Below the pieces are notes generated by a model. That model saw nothing but the letters and a program-made list of their open reading frames with translations. It ran no database searches and was not told the origin of the DNA. A stretch of DNA of 64,000 bases from contig CALWSL010000001.1 in NCBI GenBank assembly GCA_944384205.1, positions 1 through 64,000 of the forward strand, written 5' to 3'. Below are positions 63,111 to 64,000 of the stretch, one piece after another. This DNA is from an uncultured Acetatifactor sp. (lineage in GTDB: Bacteria; Bacillota; Clostridia; Lachnospirales; Lachnospiraceae). A program made the position numbers and the translations under genes. Positions within the stretch are counted from its first letter, which is position 1, and each line of letters opens with the position of its first letter.

Positions 63111-64000
63111 ATGTTTCAGATGATTCGTACAGACCGCATCGACGGTCCTGTTATGAGACAGAAGAGAATACAATTTGAACATAGAGGCAGTGCGGTGGAT
63201 TTGGAGTATCTTACTTTTTCTTCTTTGGAAAAAACCGGAATTGTGGAGCACCTTTTTACCACACGGACGGGAGGTGTCAGCGAGGGAAGTTATTCCACCT
63301 TGAATCTGAGCTTTACCAGAGGGGATACTCCTGCTCATGTACTGCAAAATTATGAGCGTATTGGTATGGTGCTTGGGTGTGATGTGGCGGATATGGTGGC
63401 TTCTCATCAGACCCATACGGTCAATATCCGCTGTGTAACGAGTGCCGATAGAGGAAAGGGCGTGGTACTCCCAAGGAATTATCAGGATGTGGACGGTCTG
63501 ATTACCAATGAAAAAGGAATTGCGCTGGCAACATTTTATGCGGACTGTGTTCCGCTTTATTTTGTGGATAGGGAGCATAATGCAATCGGGCTGGCGCATT
63601 CGGGATGGCGGGGAACCGCAGAGCAGATGGGGGCACGTATGGTAAGGGCGATGGGAGAGCAGTTTGGGACGGAGCCCGAAAAGCTGATTGCGGCAATCGG
63701 TCCCTCCATCTGTCAGGAATGCTATGAGGTTAGCGGAGAGGTGGCGGCTGCCTTTGAAGAGATGTTACATTCCGTGAATGCCGAAGAAATCCTGAAAGAA
63801 ATAAATGAAAGCGGTCGTTATGCTTATACAGACGGCGGAGAAAGGCATGTGGTGATTCCGGGCAAAAAAGAGGATAAGTATCAGCTTGACTTATGGCTTG
63901 CCAATCTGATTATCTTAAGGTACGCGGGGATTCCGCTGGCTCAGATAGAGGTGACGGACATCTGTACCTGTCACAATCCCAAGTATTTGTTTTCGCATCG
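63111..64000 (+). CDS. pgeF: Peptidoglycan editing factor PgeF (YfiH, laccase-domain), truncated by the window end
   Basis: 296 codons are visible from the ATG at 63111 (AGGAGA upstream); the stop is beyond the window. Zinc-binding and active residues of the family are present: ASHQTHTVNI, FYADCVPLYF and GLAHSGWRGTAEQMGA, with AIGPSICQECYEV. PgeF hydrolyses or edits misincorporated Ser in murein precursors, and some homologues act as purine nucleoside phosphorylases. The last visible part, DICTCHNPKYLFSH, is the usual C-terminal region, so only about 10-20 residues are missing. Confidence 0.93.
   Translation, partial: MFQMIRTDRIDGPVMRQKRIQFEHRGSAVDLEYLTFSSLEKTGIVEHLFTTRTGGVSEGSYSTLNLSFTRGDTPAHVLQNYERIGMVLGCDVADMVASHQTHTVNIRCVTSADRGKGVVLPRNYQDVDGLITNEKGIALATFYADCVPLYFVDREHNAIGLAHSGWRGTAEQMGARMVRAMGEQFGTEPEKLIAAIGPSICQECYEVSGEVAAAFEEMLHSVNAEEILKEINESGRYAYTDGGERHVVIPGKKEDKYQLDLWLANLIILRYAGIPLAQIEVTDICTCHNPKYLFSH

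Overview
The window reads as a chromosomal segment of a Gram-positive, low-to-mid GC Clostridia, most likely a Lachnospiraceae. The evidence is strong AGGAGG-type ribosome binding sites, TTGACA-17-TATAAT promoters, a T-box in front of trp, meso-diaminopimelate dehydrogenase (Ddh), and the Firmicutes order DUF177-rpmF-plsX-acpP-rnc-smc-ftsY ... ylxM-ffh-rpsP-khpA-rimM-trmD-rplS-lepB-rbgA-rnhB-ylqG-ylqH-yraN. The genus cannot be fixed from the sequence alone. Almost everything is on the + strand; only a DUF308 membrane protein and tmcAL are on the - strand.

Layout. 1-120: the extreme 3' end of a 23S rRNA gene, its processing spacer and a terminator. 0.27-4 kb: CheV, a SirTM-like Sir2-family protein, and a long acidic/basic membrane-anchored protein with repeated FliM-like motifs. 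4-6.1 kb: hisH, hisF, ung. 6.3-10.9 kb: a TrmB-type regulator, lysA, an S66 LD-carboxypeptidase, tRNA-Leu(CAA) and ddh, a cluster for lysine synthesis and DAP/cell-wall metabolism. 10.9-16 kb: accessory genes (GNAT, SDR, DUF308, HD hydrolase, Rpn-type nuclease coupled to a deoxyinosine glycosylase). 16.2-24.7 kb: an orphan zinc-finger membrane protein, polA, coaE, an FtsA-like ATPase, a metallo-beta-lactamase-fold protein, and an ACT/UPF0210 pair. 24.7-28.4 kb: tmcAL, pta, ackA (acetate metabolism and an acetate-using tRNA enzyme). 28.5-33.3 kb: an exported protein, an OmpR-type two-component system and a membrane protein, then a decayed amidase/deacetylase chimera. 33.3-40.2 kb: T-box(Trp) and trpEGDCFBA. 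40.2-64 kb: the conserved ribosome, lipid, secretion and division block, interrupted by ilvA-yitT-helD and an arsC-like gene; it ends in a truncated pgeF.

Most of the window is housekeeping. The parts most worth a second look are: 11-bp-phased TGATGCAAAAA repeats at two places flanking the two-component operon; the chimeric pseudogene beside the second array; a TrmD-GNAT fusion; the CheV-adjacent protein with five FliM-like motifs; the stand-alone SirTM-like protein; the TrmB-controlled lysine/DAP cluster; and a nuclease-glycosylase pair with ATGA coupling. I found no CRISPR array, intact insertion sequence or prophage. All functional statements rest on reading motifs by eye; no database search was run.
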